Origin: Bacteroidales bacterium
GTDB taxonomy: Bacteria; Bacteroidota; Bacteroidia; Bacteroidales; P3
Assembly (NCBI GenBank): GCA_024400415.1
Contig: JAKSMS010000010.1
Span: 1 to 47,647, forward strand
DNA: 47,647 bases
Direction of reading: 5' to 3'
A model generated the notes under the pieces. That model made no database searches and was not told where the DNA came from. It saw nothing but the letters and a program-made list of their open reading frames with translations. Both the position numbers and the translations under genes were made by a program. Of this stretch, positions 1-11,080 are shown one piece after another; within the stretch, counting starts at the first letter, position 1; each line of letters starts with the position of its first letter.

Positions 1-147
1 CTGAGCTACAACCTGGAGCCGCTCTACAGCATCATCCTGGCCTCGATCTTCTTTGGCGAGGCTCGCGACTTGTCGTGGCCGTTCTGGGCGGGCCTGATGC
101 TGATCGTGCTTTCGGTGCTGCTCCAGACGCGTAGGCAGATGGGTTGA
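1..147 (+). CDS. EamA/DMT-family transporter, C-terminal end (partial)
   Basis: The gene enters from the left edge and only its last 48 codons are visible. They read LSYNLEPLYSIILASIFFGE, then a short loop and a hydrophobic helix ending in a basic tail (QTRRQMG). The 'NLEPLYS..LA..FFGE' stretch is the hallmark of the second EamA repeat of drug/metabolite transporters, where this glutamate-containing helix is followed by the last membrane helix. EamA proteins are inner-membrane exporters with ten helices; substrate cannot be told from this end. The stop is TGA at 145-147. No terminator hairpin is obvious before the next promoter. Confidence 0.75.
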   Translation: MSYNLEPLYSIILASIFFGEARDLSWPFWAGLMLIVLSVLLQTRRQMG

Positions 148-168
148 TGGTTGAATAATTACGTTTTT

Positions 169-202
169 TTTGTCGCGGTATGGATATTTTTTCGTAATTT
201 TG
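169..202 (+). promoter_or_regulatory. Putative Bacteroidetes-type promoter of the FKBP gene
   Basis: A -7 box TAATTTTG lies at 195-202 and a TTTG that can serve as the -33 box at 169-172. The 22-base spacing is a little longer than the 19-20 bases seen in the other promoters of this window. The -7 box is about 31 bases upstream of the ATG at 234, leaving a short leader. Confidence 0.5.
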
Positions 203-233
203 CACTTTCAAGTAATCAACAATAATCTATATA

Positions 234-842
234 ATGGATAAGACTAGTTATGCGCTCGGCCTCAATATAGGCCAGCAACTCAAAGAGATGGGTCTCAAAG
301 GTACCCTCGTGGCTGCTGACTTCGCGGCCGCAGTAAACGATATGGTGGAAGGCAACAATCTGCAGATGGACATCGCTGAGGCCAACGTGGTGCTCAGCCA
401 GTTCTTTGCCGAACTCGAAAAGAAGCAGGCTGCTGCCGCTGCTGAGAAGGGCAAGGCTGCTAAGGAAGAGGGCGAGAAATTCCTGGCCGAGAATGCCAAG
501 AAGCCCGGCGTTACCGTTACAAAGAGCGGCCTTCAGTATGAGGTGATCACAGAAGGCACCGGCCGTCAGCCTAAGGCTACCGACACTGTGCGCTGCCACT
601 ACCACGGCACTCTCATCGACGGCACCGTGTTCGACTCGAGCTATCAGCGCAACGAGCCTTGCGACTTCGGCCTGAACCAGGTGATCAAGGGTTGGACTGA
701 GGGCGTACAGCTGATGAAGGTGGGTGCTAAGTATCGCTTCTACATCCCCTACCAGCTGGCTTACGGCGAGCGTGGCGCAGGCGCTTCGATTCCTCCATGT
801 GCTGCACTGATCTTCGACGTAGAGCTGCTTGATATTCTTTAG
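234..842 (+). CDS. FKBP-type peptidyl-prolyl cis-trans isomerase
   Basis: This 202-residue protein accelerates cis-trans isomerisation of peptide bonds before proline. Residues 1-90 form the helical FKBP-type N-terminal dimerisation region (starting MDKTSYALGLNIGQQLKEMG) with a charged Lys/Ala/Glu linker around 60-90. Residues about 95-202 form the FKBP fold: GLQYEVITEGTG, then 'VRCHYHGTLIDGTVFDSSY', 'VIKGWTEGVQLMKVGAKYRFYIP' and 'LAYGERGAG.SIPP..ALIFDVELLDI', which carry the usual active-site aromatic residues and the IPP motif. It resembles Mip/FklB proteins. No signal peptide is visible at the chosen start, so a cytoplasmic location is inferred. The start is supported by the promoter just upstream. 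It appears to be a single-gene unit. Confidence 0.93.
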   Translation: MDKTSYALGLNIGQQLKEMGLKGTLVAADFAAAVNDMVEGNNLQMDIAEANVVLSQFFAELEKKQAAAAAEKGKAAKEEGEKFLAENAKKPGVTVTKSGLQYEVITEGTGRQPKATDTVRCHYHGTLIDGTVFDSSYQRNEPCDFGLNQVIKGWTEGVQLMKVGAKYRFYIPYQLAYGERGAGASIPPCAALIFDVELLDIL

Positions 843-843
843 T

Positions 844-920
844 CGTCGGACTTCGGACGTCGGACTTCGGACTTCGGTCGTCGGACTTCGGACGTCGGAC
901 ATCGGACATCGGACGTCGGT
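844..920. repeat. 11 copies of a 7-bp tandem repeat, CKTCGGA
   Basis: Directly after the FKBP stop codon there are eleven consecutive heptamers of the form C[G/T/A]TCGG[A/T], with a twelfth decayed unit (TGTCGTT) at 921-927. Only the second base of most units varies (G, T or A). The array is intergenic and precedes the terminator hairpin at 959-984. Such an array can expand or contract by slippage; any function is unknown. Confidence 0.9.
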
Positions 921-958
921 TGTCGTTGTGATGACTTTACCTAAAATATGATAACAAA

Positions 959-984
959 AAAGGCTGGCAGTTGTGCCGGCCTTT
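959..984. terminator. Bidirectional terminator hairpin
   Basis: A 10-bp stem (AAAGGCTGGC with GCCGGCCTTT, one G-T pair) encloses the 6-base loop AGTTGT. It lies between the convergent FKBP gene and the minus-strand lipoprotein gene. On the minus strand the stem is followed by TTTTTT, so it is a good intrinsic terminator there; on the plus strand the T tract is weaker. Confidence 0.8.
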
Positions 985-1010
985 CTTATTTGGGTGTGGT
1001 CGTGGGGCGG

Positions 1011-1433
1011 TTACCGCCTTACGGTGTAGGTCTTGTGGATCTCGTTGCGTCGGTTGGGGTCGGAGACCTCCCAGCTCGTGTGGCCGGGCTCGTCGAGGAG
1101 GATGTTGTTGTCGGAGGGGTGGAATAGGAGTTCGCCGGTGCCGTCGGAGTAGAGTACCTGTTCGCAGGTGTGGATGATGGTGGTGTCGGCATAGACGAAG
1201 TATACGGTGTCGCCTTGGGGGGTGCGGGTCAGGCTCCACTGCTCAATGTCGGGGATCTCTTTGGTCTGGCCGGGGTCGAGGGTGACGCTCCGAGGCTCGG
1301 ACTGGTACTGGTAGTTAATGGTCACGGTGTGGCCGCTCATGTTGTGGATGAAGGAGAGTCCTTCTCGCTTGTGGCAGCCCTGGATGAGGACCGTCATGAG
1401 GGTCAGGGACAGGATGGTGTGGATTTTTTTCAT
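1011..1433 (-). CDS. Hypothetical lipoprotein, 140 aa
   Basis: I do not recognise a family. The N-terminus MKKIHTILSLTLMTVLIQGC is a lipoprotein signal with Cys20 as the likely lipidated residue, so the mature protein should be anchored to a membrane facing the periplasm or cell surface. The remainder is rich in beta-strand-like segments (HTVTINYQYQSEPRSVTLDPGQTKEI) and has no recognisable catalytic motif. It lies 14 bases after the DUF5714-like lipoprotein gene on the same strand and ends before the terminator at 959-984, so it is probably the last gene of that transcript. Confidence 0.7.
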   Translation of the reverse strand: MKKIHTILSLTLMTVLIQGCHKREGLSFIHNMSGHTVTINYQYQSEPRSVTLDPGQTKEIPDIEQWSLTRTPQGDTVYFVYADTTIIHTCEQVLYSDGTGELLFHPSDNNILLDEPGHTSWEVSDPNRRNEIHKTYTVRR

Positions 1434-1447
1434 GTTTTGGTACTGTA

Positions 1448-2110
1448 TTAGTCATTGGTTGGCGAGAAGGGGCACTTCTGGCCGATGCATTGTTTGTTGG
1501 ACTGGCTGCGGGTGCAGTGGACTTGCGGCTTGTGCATCTCGATGCCGAGATGCTCTTTCACGAAGTCGACGGTGCTCAGTATGGTCAGGTAGGAGTCTCG
1601 CTTGCAGCAGCGGGGTCCGCCATTGTTTGCCACCTGTTCGAGGGCGCGGGCGGTGCAGAGGTTGCTCAGGTGCCAGGCCTCGGTGGCGAAGGGTCCATTG
1701 TTGGTTACTATCGACATGAATGTGCCGGCGCTCAGCGTGGCGCCACAGGCTCCCCAGTTGCCGCAGGCGGCTCCTGGGATCTTTTGAGTCTGCTCTATCA
1801 GCCGAGCAAGTCCTTTTTCCAGGTCGACCTCACCGCCTGCGTTGTGGTAGGCGGTCATCAGGGCCATGCCCACCAGCGAGTGGTGGAGCGGGCCGTGCAT
1901 GGGGCAGTAGGAGGTGCTCATCATCTTTTCGAGTATCGCTATCGGGTCGGTAGAGGTGTCTGCCAAGCACAGGCGCGTGAGCGAGTCGATGACGGGGTCG
2001 GCCTGCTGGGCGGCCAGGGCTCCGGCCGTGCTGTCGGAGGCTTCTTCTGTGTTGCTGCAGGCCACCGAAAGGAGGGTGGCCAGAATGATAAGGATGAAGG
2101 TTCTTTTCAT
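1448..2110 (-). CDS. DUF5714-like cysteine-rich lipoprotein
   Basis: The start at 2110 is chosen because ATGA overlaps the stop of the upstream gene and gives a clean lipoprotein signal (MKRTFILIILATLLSVAC, Cys18). The rest is dominated by conserved Cys/His clusters: 'YCPMHGPLHHSLVG', 'AACGNWGACGATLSAG', 'NNGGPRCCKRDSYL' and a C-terminal 'CIGQKCPFSP'. From memory these motifs match the DUF5714 domain, better known from cytoplasmic proteins of methanogens and clostridia, sometimes next to methyltransferases. The Cys pattern suggests metal or Fe-S binding, but no reaction is known to me. An exported lipid-anchored version is unusual. It is translationally coupled to the 158-residue protein upstream. 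Confidence 0.7.
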   Translation of the reverse strand: MKRTFILIILATLLSVACSNTEEASDSTAGALAAQQADPVIDSLTRLCLADTSTDPIAILEKMMSTSYCPMHGPLHHSLVGMALMTAYHNAGGEVDLEKGLARLIEQTQKIPGAACGNWGACGATLSAGTFMSIVTNNGPFATEAWHLSNLCTARALEQVANNGGPRCCKRDSYLTILSTVDFVKEHLGIEMHKPQVHCTRSQSNKQCIGQKCPFSPTND

Positions 2111-2583
2111 TTGCGAAGTTTCTTTATTAGGCATTGGAGTCCGGGCTTATAGTGCTCGATGTGGATCAGGCGCAGCGTTTCTTGGAATTCGTGCATCAGT
2201 TCGGGGTAGTAGCTGCACATTCTATAGGCCAGCTTCATGCAGAGCGACTGTACTCCGGGAGGCTCTTCCATCATGGCCATGTGGCCGAGGCAGAAGTCGA
2301 GGAAGTCGCTCCGTATTTCGTCCTCAGCCATGGGCTGCCGTTCCACCAGATTGAGGGTGAGCCTCCTTAACGGGGTGTCTCCTGTGGAGAGAATGAGGTC
2401 GATCAGATCCTTCTGGTTCAGTTGGGCGATCTGGGCGTTGCTCTTATGGGTCATCACCCATGCGGCATTGCGGCTGACGGCAGGGTCTTTGGACTGCATC
2501 AGGCTGTAGAGCTCCGCAACAGGAATGGTACGCGCCAGCTCCTTCACCTCGTCGATTCCGATTCTCGATGCCAGGTCGGTCAT
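2107..2583 (-). CDS. HEAT-like helical-repeat protein, 158 aa (hypothetical)
   Basis: No signal peptide is present, so the protein is probably cytoplasmic. It is almost all alpha-helical, with repeated helix pairs such as 'DPAVSRNAAWVMTHKS' and 'DTPLRRLTLNLVERQP' that look like HEAT or Armadillo-type repeats, which usually serve protein-protein binding. I cannot assign a function. The stop codon TGA overlaps the ATG of the DUF5714-like gene, and the gene starts 9 bases after the C1 peptidase stop, so the three form one transcription unit. Confidence 0.75.
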   Translation of the reverse strand: MTDLASRIGIDEVKELARTIPVAELYSLMQSKDPAVSRNAAWVMTHKSNAQIAQLNQKDLIDLILSTGDTPLRRLTLNLVERQPMAEDEIRSDFLDFCLGHMAMMEEPPGVQSLCMKLAYRMCSYYPELMHEFQETLRLIHIEHYKPGLQCLIKKLRK

Positions 2584-2592
2584 GTGGGGAGG

Positions 2593-3819
2593 CTAATGGA
2601 TTTTGAGTTTGTCGCGCATCTCCTGGGAGAGGGCGTCCTTGTGGATGAGGATGGTTACGGTCTTGTAGCGCACGTAGGCCTTGCTGGCGTAGAAGCATCC
2701 GCCGTAGCTGTTGTAGCTTCCCCACGAGTTCTTTACCATGTAGTATTCGTTGCCCATCTGGTCGGTGGCGGTGCCGTAGATGAGCATGAGGTGGTCGTCG
2801 TTGGTCTCGTGGTTTTCCCAGCCTAGCTGGCGTTCCTCGGCCGACACCCAACGTTGAGGGGTGGGGCGCTCGGCGGCCTCGTCCATGATTTCCTGAGCGT
2901 TCATGCCCATCCAGTGAGCCATGTCGCTGCCCTTGAGGTCGTCGGACTTGGCATCAGTGGCGGGAAGCACCACGAATCCCTTCTTGGAACCGGCGCGGAA
3001 TCCCGGCTCGCTCACGTCGGCATCCCAGCCTACGGGATAACCCTCGGCGATGGCGCGGTCGGCAATCTCGAGCAGTTCGTCGATGGAGACGTTGTAGCTA
3101 AGGTCGTGGCGCCAGTTGTCGGGGCTTTCCACGGCGAACTGGGAGTACTGTGGGTAGTGAGTGAAGGAGGTAATCTGGACGTAGTCGTCGGCATTCAGTC
3201 CGGTAGACTCATAGAAGCTCTTTGGGGTGTATTCGCGGCCCTTGTAGGTGAATTTCTCAGGGGGCACGCCGAGGTATACGTCGTGCACGGCGCGGATGGC
3301 TTTCAGGGCCAACAGCTGGTAGTCGGCGTCGCTCTGCAGGCTTGCGCTAGAGGCGGCGGCCTTGACGAGAGGATTGGTCATATTGCTCAGCTCGGTGTGG
3401 TTGGAGAGCGAGTCGCGATACATCACGCCAGGACGCATCTCCTCTTCGGGAACCAGGCCGTAGCGCTCCATGACGTGGAGGAGATCGCCGAAGCAGCCGC
3501 CTTGCGAGAATGACATGTCGCCGTGACAGCGTATAACGGCAGCGGCGCGGTCCATATAGTCGTTGTAGGCGTTGAACATCTCGCTGAAGTCATATTCGCC
3601 CTTGCCCATGCGAAGCAGTTCGGCTTCGATGAAGGCGGTGCCGGCATAGTCCCAGCAGGTGCCGGCTTTGGCCTGGTTCTTCACAGGAGTGATAGGCAGC
3701 TCCTTCACATTGGTGAAGAGGTATCCTTCAGGTTTCTTCTCTTTGCCCTTCGGGGCTTTCTGTGCCATTGTGGCGCTAGCGGCCAGCATTACGGCGGCCA
3801 GTATGATCAGTTTCTTCAT
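2593..3819 (-). CDS. Exported C1-family cysteine peptidase (bleomycin hydrolase type)
   Basis: This 408-residue protein has a signal peptide (MKKLIILAAVMLAASATMA) and a papain-type peptidase domain. The active-site Cys is in 'AKAGTCWDYAGTAF' near residue 54, the catalytic His in 'ETNDDHLMLIYGTA' and the Asn in 'YYMVKNSWG' toward the C-terminus, in the order expected for family C1B (aminopeptidase C/bleomycin hydrolase). The usual CWSFS is CWDYA here, as often seen in Bacteroidetes members. Classical PepC is cytoplasmic, so the signal peptide implies a periplasmic or secreted peptidase for peptide feeding or protein turnover. It is 76 bases after the pagL-like gene on the same strand; I found no clear promoter in that gap. 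Confidence 0.9.
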   Translation of the reverse strand: MKKLIILAAVMLAASATMAQKAPKGKEKKPEGYLFTNVKELPITPVKNQAKAGTCWDYAGTAFIEAELLRMGKGEYDFSEMFNAYNDYMDRAAAVIRCHGDMSFSQGGCFGDLLHVMERYGLVPEEEMRPGVMYRDSLSNHTELSNMTNPLVKAAASSASLQSDADYQLLALKAIRAVHDVYLGVPPEKFTYKGREYTPKSFYESTGLNADDYVQITSFTHYPQYSQFAVESPDNWRHDLSYNVSIDELLEIADRAIAEGYPVGWDADVSEPGFRAGSKKGFVVLPATDAKSDDLKGSDMAHWMGMNAQEIMDEAAERPTPQRWVSAEERQLGWENHETNDDHLMLIYGTATDQMGNEYYMVKNSWGSYNSYGGCFYASKAYVRYKTVTILIHKDALSQEMRDKLKIH

Positions 3820-3895
3820 TAGGGGAGTTTTTTTTTCTTGAAGTATTGGAATAACGTAATAATGGATTCTTTATTGTTACAGGGCTTTTGTGGGA

Positions 3896-7053
<3,158 letters not shown>

Positions 7054-7857
7054 TTAGAGAAAGAGTTCGCCCTCAAAATTGAGGGATACAGGACCTGTGA
7101 GGGTGATTTGTGAGAATGTCTTCTCGGTAGTCTGGCAGGTGACTTGGAAGTGCCCGCCGCGAGCTTGTATGGAACTGCATCCGGTAACGATAGCGCATGC
7201 TGTGACGCCTGTGCCACAAGCCCAAGTCTCATCCTCGACTCCACGCTCGTAGGTGCGCACTTTAAGGCTGCCGTCGGGCTGAGGTTCAACGAAATTGACA
7301 TTAGCGCCCTCAGGTCCCATGGCCGGATGGTGGCGAAGACGGCGTCCCTCATTTACTACGTCGAAATGGTCAAGATCTTCAACCTGCTGTACATAATGGG
7401 GCACACCGGTATTGAGCAGTCGGCCATCGAGCACGTCGGCCACTTCTCCTGCCGGTACGTCTCGCATCGAAAGAGCTATCACGCCTTTTTTCAGATGCTC
7501 ATCCCACTCAAGAACAACAGCCTCGTGAGGACCATCTGTGGCAATGAATTTCAGATGGGTTTTGCCTTCGACCATTCGCCCTAATCCCAGCAGATGGGCA
7601 AACATGGCTATGCAGCGGCCTCCATTGCCACACATGTCGGCGGGACGGCCGTCGGAATTGTAATAGAGCATACGGAAGTCGTAGCCCTCAGTGCCAAGTC
7701 CAAGCGTCATGAGTCCATCAGCTCCCACGCCGAATCGGCGGTGGCAGATATGGACTATTTGGTCGATAGAGAGCTGGATGTCGTTTTGGCGGGCGTCCAA
7801 TAATACGAAGTCGTTGCCGGCTCCGTCGAACTTATAGAAATGGAGTTTAGGATTCAT
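7054..7857 (-). CDS. dapF: Diaminopimelate epimerase DapF
   Basis: DapF converts LL- to meso-diaminopimelate, the last epimerisation before lysine and a component of peptidoglycan. The two catalytic cysteines are visible: Cys76 in 'DMCGNGGRC' and Cys214 in 'ETWACGTGVTACAI'. The N-terminus 'FYKFDGAGNDFVLLD' is the usual family start and the length of 267 residues is typical. The start overlaps the end of the antiporter gene by 11 bases, so the two are translationally coupled, and ligA follows after 15 bases. Confidence 0.97.
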   Translation of the reverse strand: MNPKLHFYKFDGAGNDFVLLDARQNDIQLSIDQIVHICHRRFGVGADGLMTLGLGTEGYDFRMLYYNSDGRPADMCGNGGRCIAMFAHLLGLGRMVEGKTHLKFIATDGPHEAVVLEWDEHLKKGVIALSMRDVPAGEVADVLDGRLLNTGVPHYVQQVEDLDHFDVVNEGRRLRHHPAMGPEGANVNFVEPQPDGSLKVRTYERGVEDETWACGTGVTACAIVTGCSSIQARGGHFQVTCQTTEKTFSQITLTGPVSLNFEGELFL

Positions 7858-9112
7858 ACTCTAAAGGTTCTTGGGATTCGAAATAGGGGAGATTTTCGTC
7901 GATAAGGGTCTTGCGTGATAGGATGACCATCAACGAAGTGGTCATGATGCTGAAGAAGATGACGGCATAGGTGGTGGCTTGGATCAGACCCGCTTGAGGA
8001 ATCACCTCATAGCCGGCCTCGATATTTACCTGAAGGGGCATTGACGCCAATACGGCAGAGGTTAGGCCCTTGGGTGCCATAATGGATACAATTTTGCGGT
8101 CGGTAGGCGTGTTCTCGCGACCCACCAGCAGTAGCAGCAGCCAGCGAAACAGGAAGATGGCCAACGTGATAACTATTCCATAAAGGAGGAATGTGAAATT
8201 ATCGAACGGAATGCAGATGCCGATATAGACGAAGAAGAATGTCTTGCAGACGAAGACGAGTTCCTTAAAAAAGCTCTTCTCCTTATCCTCGAGGGGCATC
8301 ATCTTGTGGTGATGCTTCATCTTCTTGAGGAACGACACTTCGAAGTAGTCGATGTTGCCGAGCACCAGTCCGAAGGCGAGCACAGCGATGGCTCCATTAT
8401 ATCCGAGCCATTCCGACAGTCCATAAAGAACAAATAGGAACGCCGGTGTGAGGAACATGGAGTTTTGAAGCGTGCGTACCCTGTCGAGCAGCGAAGCCCA
8501 CAATATGCCGCCCACGATGCCGATAATCACGGCCATCAGAAACGACGACACCACTCGTCCGATAAGCAGGGAGACGCTGAGGTTGCCTCCCATCTTGTAG
8601 CTGTCCATAAAGGCGAGTGCTACTACCATGCAAAGTACGGCTGAGATGGCGCTTTCCATCGAGAGTACAGTGCGGGCGTACTCGCTAATGCGCATCTGCT
8701 TCACCAGTGGGATAACGATAGCGGCCGCTGTGCCGCCAAGCATGGCCCCCATCATGAGCGCCGTGCCCCAATCCATGCCGAAGAAGTGGGCCACGATGCC
8801 CGTTGCGGCCATCGTGACAAGGAAAGAATAGAAGGTGACCTGCACCATTCCCTTCCAGTATTTTCGGAGGGCGTCGATGGATAGGTCTATGCCTCCGTCG
8901 AAGAGTATCAGCACCAGTGTCAGCGACGAAAAGAGGGGACCGAAATTGCCTAGCATATCGGGCTTAAAGATGCCCAATAGCGGTCCGAGAATGATGCCTA
9001 TCAGTACCAGAATAAGCACATCTGGAATTCTTTTCTTGCTGAAGAGCGCCGAAAAAAGATGGGCGCCAAAGATGAGGAGTCCGAAAAAGATAAATAGTGG
9101 GGCCATAAGCAT
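7847..9112 (-). CDS. Monovalent cation/proton antiporter (CPA family)
   Basis: A polytopic inner-membrane protein of 421 residues with about 12 hydrophobic helices. 'LTLVLILFDGGIDLSIDALR' is the conserved helix of CPA1/CPA2 exchangers and 'GGTAAAIVIPLV' and 'MESAISAVLCMVVALA' match the ion-binding and unwound-helix region; 'MAPKGLTSAVLASMP' is also characteristic. It should exchange Na+ or K+ for protons. I chose ATG at 9112, which overlaps the last base of the dnaX tail stop (TGATG); the TTG one codon earlier is less likely. It has a His-rich cytoplasmic loop 'KKMKHHHKMMPLEDKEK', perhaps regulatory. No C-terminal RCK or TrkA domain is present. Confidence 0.9.
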   Translation of the reverse strand: MLMAPLFIFFGLLIFGAHLFSALFSKKRIPDVLILVLIGIILGPLLGIFKPDMLGNFGPLFSSLTLVLILFDGGIDLSIDALRKYWKGMVQVTFYSFLVTMAATGIVAHFFGMDWGTALMMGAMLGGTAAAIVIPLVKQMRISEYARTVLSMESAISAVLCMVVALAFMDSYKMGGNLSVSLLIGRVVSSFLMAVIIGIVGGILWASLLDRVRTLQNSMFLTPAFLFVLYGLSEWLGYNGAIAVLAFGLVLGNIDYFEVSFLKKMKHHHKMMPLEDKEKSFFKELVFVCKTFFFVYIGICIPFDNFTFLLYGIVITLAIFLFRWLLLLLVGRENTPTDRKIVSIMAPKGLTSAVLASMPLQVNIEAGYEVIPQAGLIQATTYAVIFFSIMTTSLMVILSRKTLIDENLPYFESQEPLEYES

Positions 9113-9576
9113 CAATAGTCAATAATTGGAAATATCTCTCGCAGCTTCGCCAGATCGGGATTGGATTCAAGCATGGCCTGGTATTTTTCGTCAGGACGAT
9201 AGGCTGCGGCCTTTACCTCGGCATGAACTATCTCCACCTTGACGTTGAGCTCGCTAGAACCCGACATCTTGCGTAGCAGTTCGAGCAGGCGCACCTTATG
9301 TTTGCGGAACTCTGCCTCGACGAAGCTGTTGGGCATCTGAAGGGTAAAGACTCCAGACTCATCAATGATTGGATGATAGTCCTTGAGCAGTCCTACCATT
9401 TCGGCCACTCGCTCATCCTTCGACGACATTATCTTGTTCCAATGCTGGTCTAGTTCCTCCTGGGTGAGAATCTTGTTTGGCTGCACCTGAGGCACTGTAC
9501 CTAGGACGCTGTTGTCTGACTTGGCAGATACACGTCCGGCAAGTTTCAATCCTCCAATTCCCGACATTTTTCTCAC
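9112..9576 (-). CDS. dnaX: DnaX tau-specific C-terminal region (out of frame with the core)
   Basis: These 154 codons continue dnaX in the +1 frame. The sequence from 'VRKMSGIGGLKL' to 'REIFPIIDY' resembles the C-terminal domain of DNA polymerase III tau, including 'LTQEELDQHWNKIM' and 'LQMPNSFVEAEFRKHK'. The reading frame is open upstream without interruption to about 9750 and encodes a Pro/Ala/Gln linker, as expected between tau domains III and IV, so the true protein segment begins in the linker rather than at the GTG at 9574-9576. In tau this region contacts the polymerase alpha subunit and the replicative helicase. It may be translated by frameshifting, by independent initiation, or the frame break may be an assembly error. 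See the finding at 9722. Confidence 0.8.
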   Translation of the reverse strand: MRKMSGIGGLKLAGRVSAKSDNSVLGTVPQVQPNKILTQEELDQHWNKIMSSKDERVAEMVGLLKDYHPIIDESGVFTLQMPNSFVEAEFRKHKVRLLELLRKMSGSSELNVKVEIVHAEVKAAAYRPDEKYQAMLESNPDLAKLREIFPIIDY

Positions 9577-9721
9577 TGCGGCAGGTTCTTGAGTTTCAGC
9601 AGCCTTTTCTTGAACTGGCGCTGGTACTGGGGTAGGTGCAGGGACAGATTCAGTCAGAGCTGCCGGCTCTGCTTGAGGCTGAGGCGTTAGGGGTTGGGTT
9701 ATATGTTCCGCTTGCTGCGAT

Positions 9722-10861
9722 CTAGCTAGGCCTGACAGGGGCTGCTGGTTGTGCCTGTTTGGCAGGCTGCAGCACTATAGATGCCATCTTCATGAGGCAT
9801 ATTTCTACGAAGAGTCGCTTGTTGTTGGCTTCCTTAAATCGGAATTCAAAGTCGCTCGAAAGGTCGAGATAGCGGAGCAAAAGCGGTAGTCCGCAGGTGA
9901 CCGACTGCTGGCTGAACAGCGAACGGGTCTCTTCGCCCATATCCATCAGCTTATAGGTTTGAGGGTCATGAGCCACAAGCAGGTTGCGCACATGCTCGCT
10001 CAGTCCGGTCAGGAAATGTTGGCCGTTGATTCCTCGAGCATAGATATCCTGATATGCCAGCATCGTTTTTGCTATATCTCCTGCGCGGAGCAGGTCTACC
10101 AGTTTGAGGTAGTCTTCGTGGCTGAGCACGTTGAGGTTTTTGGCGCAGTCTTGTGCCGTAAGCTTTCCGCCGCCGAAGCTGACCATTTGGTCGAAGATCG
10201 AGAGAGCGTCGCGCATGCCGCCTTGTGCCTGCTTGGCTATCATCGTGAGCGACTCCAGGTCGTAGCTGATGCCTTCGCTCTCAGCCACGTGCTTGAGGTT
10301 TTTCACGATATCCTCGATGCCGATGCTGCGAAAATCATAGCACTGGCAGCGACTTAGGATCGTAGGCATTATCTTGTGCCGCTCAGTGGTGGCCAGGATA
10401 AATTTGCAGTATGATGGCGGTTCCTCGAGGGTTTTTAGGAAGGCATTGAAAGCGGCCTGAGAGAGCATGTGTACCTCATCGATGATGTAGACTTTGTATT
10501 TCCCCGTCTGAGGTGGGATCCTTACCTGGTCTACCAGGCTGCGGATTGCGTCTACCGAGTTGTTTGAGGCAGCATCGATCTCCATGATGTTCATAGAGGC
10601 ATTCTCGTTGAAGCTTCTGCAGCTCTCGCACTCATTGCAAGGTTCCATATCGGGGGTAGGGTTGGTGCAATTGATGGCCTTGGCCAAGATGCGGGCGCAA
10701 GTGGTCTTGCCTACGCCTCTTGGACCGCAAAACAAATATGCTTGGGCCAGCTGGTTGGTCTTTATTGCATTCTTCAAGGTGGAGGTGATATGGTCTTGGC
10801 CAATTACGCTGTCAAATGTCGATGGACGATATTTGCGGGCCGATACTACAAAGTTTTCCAT
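9722..10861 (-). CDS. dnaX: DNA polymerase III subunit gamma/tau, clamp-loader core
   Basis: The 379-residue product carries the three clamp-loader domains that load the sliding clamp. It starts 'MENFVVSARKYRPSTFDSVIGQDHI', has Walker A 'CGPRGVGKTTCARILA' near 45-60, a zinc-binding cysteine set (NCTNPTPDMEPCNECESC, about 64-81), Walker B 'YIIDEVHMLS', and the SRC motif 'TILSRCQCYDF'. The frame ends at TAG (9722-9724) just after 'QPAAPVRPS', in the linker following domain III. That is about the size of a gamma-type subunit. Full length with the next frame would be about 583 residues (1750 bases, one more than a multiple of three), normal for a Bacteroidales DnaX. It heads the operon running to the pagL-like gene. 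Confidence 0.93.
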   Translation of the reverse strand: MENFVVSARKYRPSTFDSVIGQDHITSTLKNAIKTNQLAQAYLFCGPRGVGKTTCARILAKAINCTNPTPDMEPCNECESCRSFNENASMNIMEIDAASNNSVDAIRSLVDQVRIPPQTGKYKVYIIDEVHMLSQAAFNAFLKTLEEPPSYCKFILATTERHKIMPTILSRCQCYDFRSIGIEDIVKNLKHVAESEGISYDLESLTMIAKQAQGGMRDALSIFDQMVSFGGGKLTAQDCAKNLNVLSHEDYLKLVDLLRAGDIAKTMLAYQDIYARGINGQHFLTGLSEHVRNLLVAHDPQTYKLMDMGEETRSLFSQQSVTCGLPLLLRYLDLSSDFEFRFKEANNKRLFVEICLMKMASIVLQPAKQAQPAAPVRPS

Positions 10862-10962
10862 TTTGCTAATACTATAATAAGTGCACTGAGCAGCATTTAA
10901 TCATAACTATTTCAATCGACTATGAATATGTCGACCGAAGGTTGCCTTCTGCTATCAAAATT

Positions 10963-10994
10963 CAAAATTACAATTTTTTTCTGAATCTACCAAA
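10963..10994 (-). promoter_or_regulatory. dnaX operon promoter
   Basis: On the minus strand TTTG (10991-10994), a 20-base spacer and TAATTTTG (10963-10970) form a full -33/-7 Bacteroidetes promoter. It gives a leader of about 95 bases before the dnaX ATG at 10861 and would drive dnaX, the antiporter, dapF, ligA and the pagL-like gene. Confidence 0.7.
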
Positions 10995-11038
10995 TAAAGC
11001 TTCAATCCACCCTCTCAATGCCCTCATATAATACAACA

Positions 11039-11071
11039 AGCGGCCGGAGTTTTCTAGTCCTTCCGGCCGCT
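11039..11071 (-). terminator. Intrinsic terminator of clpB
   Basis: A perfect 10-bp GC-rich stem (AGCGGCCGGA with TCCGGCCGCT) with a 13-base loop lies 10 bases after the clpB stop. On the minus strand it is followed by the T-rich TTGTTGTATTATAT. It separates clpB from the dnaX promoter. Confidence 0.85.
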
Positions 11072-11080
11072 GTTGCTGCA

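Noticed and set aside
844-920. CRISPR-like array after FKBP
   Set aside because: Seven-base units without spacers.
9722-9760. E. coli-type dnaX -1 frameshift signal
   Set aside because: No A AAA AAG-type slippery run is present and the needed shift is +1, not -1.
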